From the NCBI RefSeq assembly GCF_003382365.1, contig NZ_QTSU01000002.1, forward strand, positions 372,001 to 436,000: a DNA stretch of 64,000 nt, given 5' to 3'. How positions within the stretch are numbered: position 1 is the stretch's first letter; each line of letters starts with the position of its first letter. The notes beneath the pieces were generated by a model. It saw nothing but the letters and a program-made list of their open reading frames with translations. It was not told the origin of the DNA and made no database searches. Shown here one piece after another: positions 63,032-64,000 of the stretch. Origin of the DNA: Lysobacter silvisoli (GTDB lineage Bacteria; Pseudomonadota; Gammaproteobacteria; Xanthomonadales; Xanthomonadaceae). Position numbers and translations under genes: made by a program.

Positions 63032-64000
63032 TCACTCCCGCAACATAGTATCGTCCGCCACCACCCGATCCCGCCCCAGGTTCTTGGCCCGATACAAAGC
63101 CTGATCCGCCCGATCGAACACCCGCTCCGGCGTATCGCGCCCGGGCTCGCCCGCCGCCACGCCCACCGACACCGTCAGCGCGAACGGCAGCGACGAGCGC
63201 GCCACCCGCGCGCGGATGCGTTCGGCGATCTCGTACGCCTGCGCCAGCCGCGTGGCCGGCAGCACGATGAGGAATTCCTCGCCGCCGTAGCGCACCGCCA
63301 CGTCGCCCTCGCGCACGCTGCTGGCCACCGCATCGGCCACGGCGCGCAGCGCGCGGTCGCCCAGCAGGTGGCCGTAGCGGTCGTTGACCTGCTTGAAGTG
63401 GTCCACATCCAGCAGCAGCAAGGCATACGGCGCGCTTTCCAGCTCGCGCATGGCCTCGGGGCTCCCACGCAGTTGCGCCAGCGCCGCGCGGTTGAGCAGG
63501 CCGGTCAGCGCATCGTGGCTGGCGCTGTGCTTGAGTTCCTCGTGGCGGCGCTGCAGGTCGGCCTGCGCCGCTTCCAGGCGATGGGCGAAGGCCTCGCGCT
63601 CGTTGAGCAGGCGCCGCTGCTCCAATGCGTAGCGGCGCAGCTCGAGCAGATGCTGGGTCTGCCGCGCCAGCGCTTCCAGGCCGGCGCGCTGCGCCGGGCG
63701 CAGCTCGCGCGGCTGCGCGTCCAGCACGCAGATCGTGCCCAGCGCATGACCGTCGGGGCTGAGCAGCGGCATGCCTGCGTAGAAACGCAGCGGGCGCCCG
63801 CCCAGGCTGACCACGCGGGTGCTGAAGCGCGGATCGTCGGCCACGTCCTGCACCACCAGCATTTGCTCGGGCGTGCGGATGGCGTAGTCGCAGATCGCCA
63901 ACGCGCGCGGCGTTTGCGTCTGATCCAAACCCAAGCGCGCCTTGAACCATTGGCGGTCGCGATCGATCAACGAGATCGCCGCCGCCGGCGCATCGCACAG
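63032..64000 (-). CDS. GAF-GGDEF diguanylate cyclase (N-terminal end outside window)
   Basis: A c-di-GMP synthase, truncated by the window edge: the frame is open to base 64000, reading LCDAPAAAISLIDRDRQWFK at the edge. About 322 residues visible. A GAF domain (VQDVADDPRFST, RFYAGMPLLSPDGHALGTICVLD) is followed by a coiled-coil linker and GGDEF domain: active-site GGEEF (RYGGEEFLIVLP), upstream I-site RxxD five residues before (REGD), and the ALLLLDVDHFKQVNDRYGH metal site. Likely active and product-inhibited. It would raise c-di-GMP, the ligand that Clp responds to in Xanthomonas. Confidence 0.95.
   Translation of the reverse strand: MCDAPAAAISLIDRDRQWFKARLGLDQTQTPRALAICDYAIRTPEQMLVVQDVADDPRFSTRVVSLGGRPLRFYAGMPLLSPDGHALGTICVLDAQPRELRPAQRAGLEALARQTQHLLELRRYALEQRRLLNEREAFAHRLEAAQADLQRRHEELKHSASHDALTGLLNRAALAQLRGSPEAMRELESAPYALLLLDVDHFKQVNDRYGHLLGDRALRAVADAVASSVREGDVAVRYGGEEFLIVLPATRLAQAYEIAERIRARVARSSLPFALTVSVGVAAGEPGRDTPERVFDRADQALYRAKNLGRDRVVADDTMLRE

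Overview
The window looks like a chromosomal segment of a high-GC gammaproteobacterium of the Xanthomonadaceae, most likely Lysobacter or a close relative. Pointers are a Clp-type CRP-family regulator next to speD, split trpE and trpG/D/C loci, two paired POT peptide transporters, an ExeM/NucH-type secreted nuclease, and many REP-like palindromes between genes. The genus is inferred from gene content and synteny, not from a marker gene. There are no rRNA or tRNA genes, insertion sequences or CRISPR arrays that I can support.

Layout. 1-3.5 kb: the end of a GlcF-like subunit, coq7, speD, clp and a GNAT acetyltransferase. 3.5-14.5 kb: a long minus-strand run read trpG - small secreted protein - trpD - monooxygenase-like protein - iadA - cphB - cphA - second Mur ligase - trpC - HAD phosphatase. 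The genes overlap or are spaced by at most about 43 bp, so a complete cyanophycin synthesis and breakdown set sits inside the trp operon. 14.8-20.3 kb: a two-component system, a tiny Lys/Ala-rich secreted protein, a SIMPL protein and trpE. Both trpE and trpG are preceded by a short open frame carrying the same Trp-Arg-Trp-Trp motif in an identical 17-nt stretch, which I read as two homologous tryptophan leader peptides. 20.3-25.2 kb: a YegS-like lipid kinase, rraA, rpe, a J-domain protein, purC, an SMR transporter and an Mpo1-like protein.

25.2-34.3 kb: a catecholate siderophore locus. Six minus-strand genes joined by ATGA overlaps make and activate 2,3-dihydroxybenzoate (entC, entE, entB-ArCP, entA), provide a free-standing VibH-like condensation enzyme, and encode a ferric-siderophore reductase-like protein. 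A TonB-dependent receptor is divergent. No amino-acid-activating NRPS module is present, so the acceptor is probably a free polyamine, as in vibriobactin. Lysobacter catecholates of the lysochelin type are the closest known match I can name.

34.5-45.8 kb: an EamA transporter, a lipoprotein, a LolA-like protein, an epimerase, nhaA, a Ca/Na exchanger, a second lipoprotein, the tyrosine catabolic pair hpd-hmgA with a divergent MarR regulator and a perfect palindromic operator candidate, a DUF6265-like protein and an AraC regulator. 45.9-49.1 kb: small poorly characterised membrane, lipoprotein and zinc-ribbon proteins and a secreted intradiol dioxygenase-like protein. 49.3-54 kb: two POT transporters, a NUDIX hydrolase and tryptophan 2,3-dioxygenase. 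54.1-57.4 kb: the secreted nuclease. 57.7-62 kb: a 2-oxo acid dehydrogenase E1alpha-E1beta-(SH3)-(cupin)-E2 cluster without an E3 gene. The window ends with two VOC proteins, an inverted-repeat element and a truncated GAF-GGDEF diguanylate cyclase.

Regulatory themes: the paired Trp leaders suggest that tryptophan starvation raises trpE and the trpG operon, and possibly the embedded cyanophycin genes. Clp and the GGDEF protein point to c-di-GMP signalling. Start codons were chosen from homology, Shine-Dalgarno spacing and overlap with the upstream gene.
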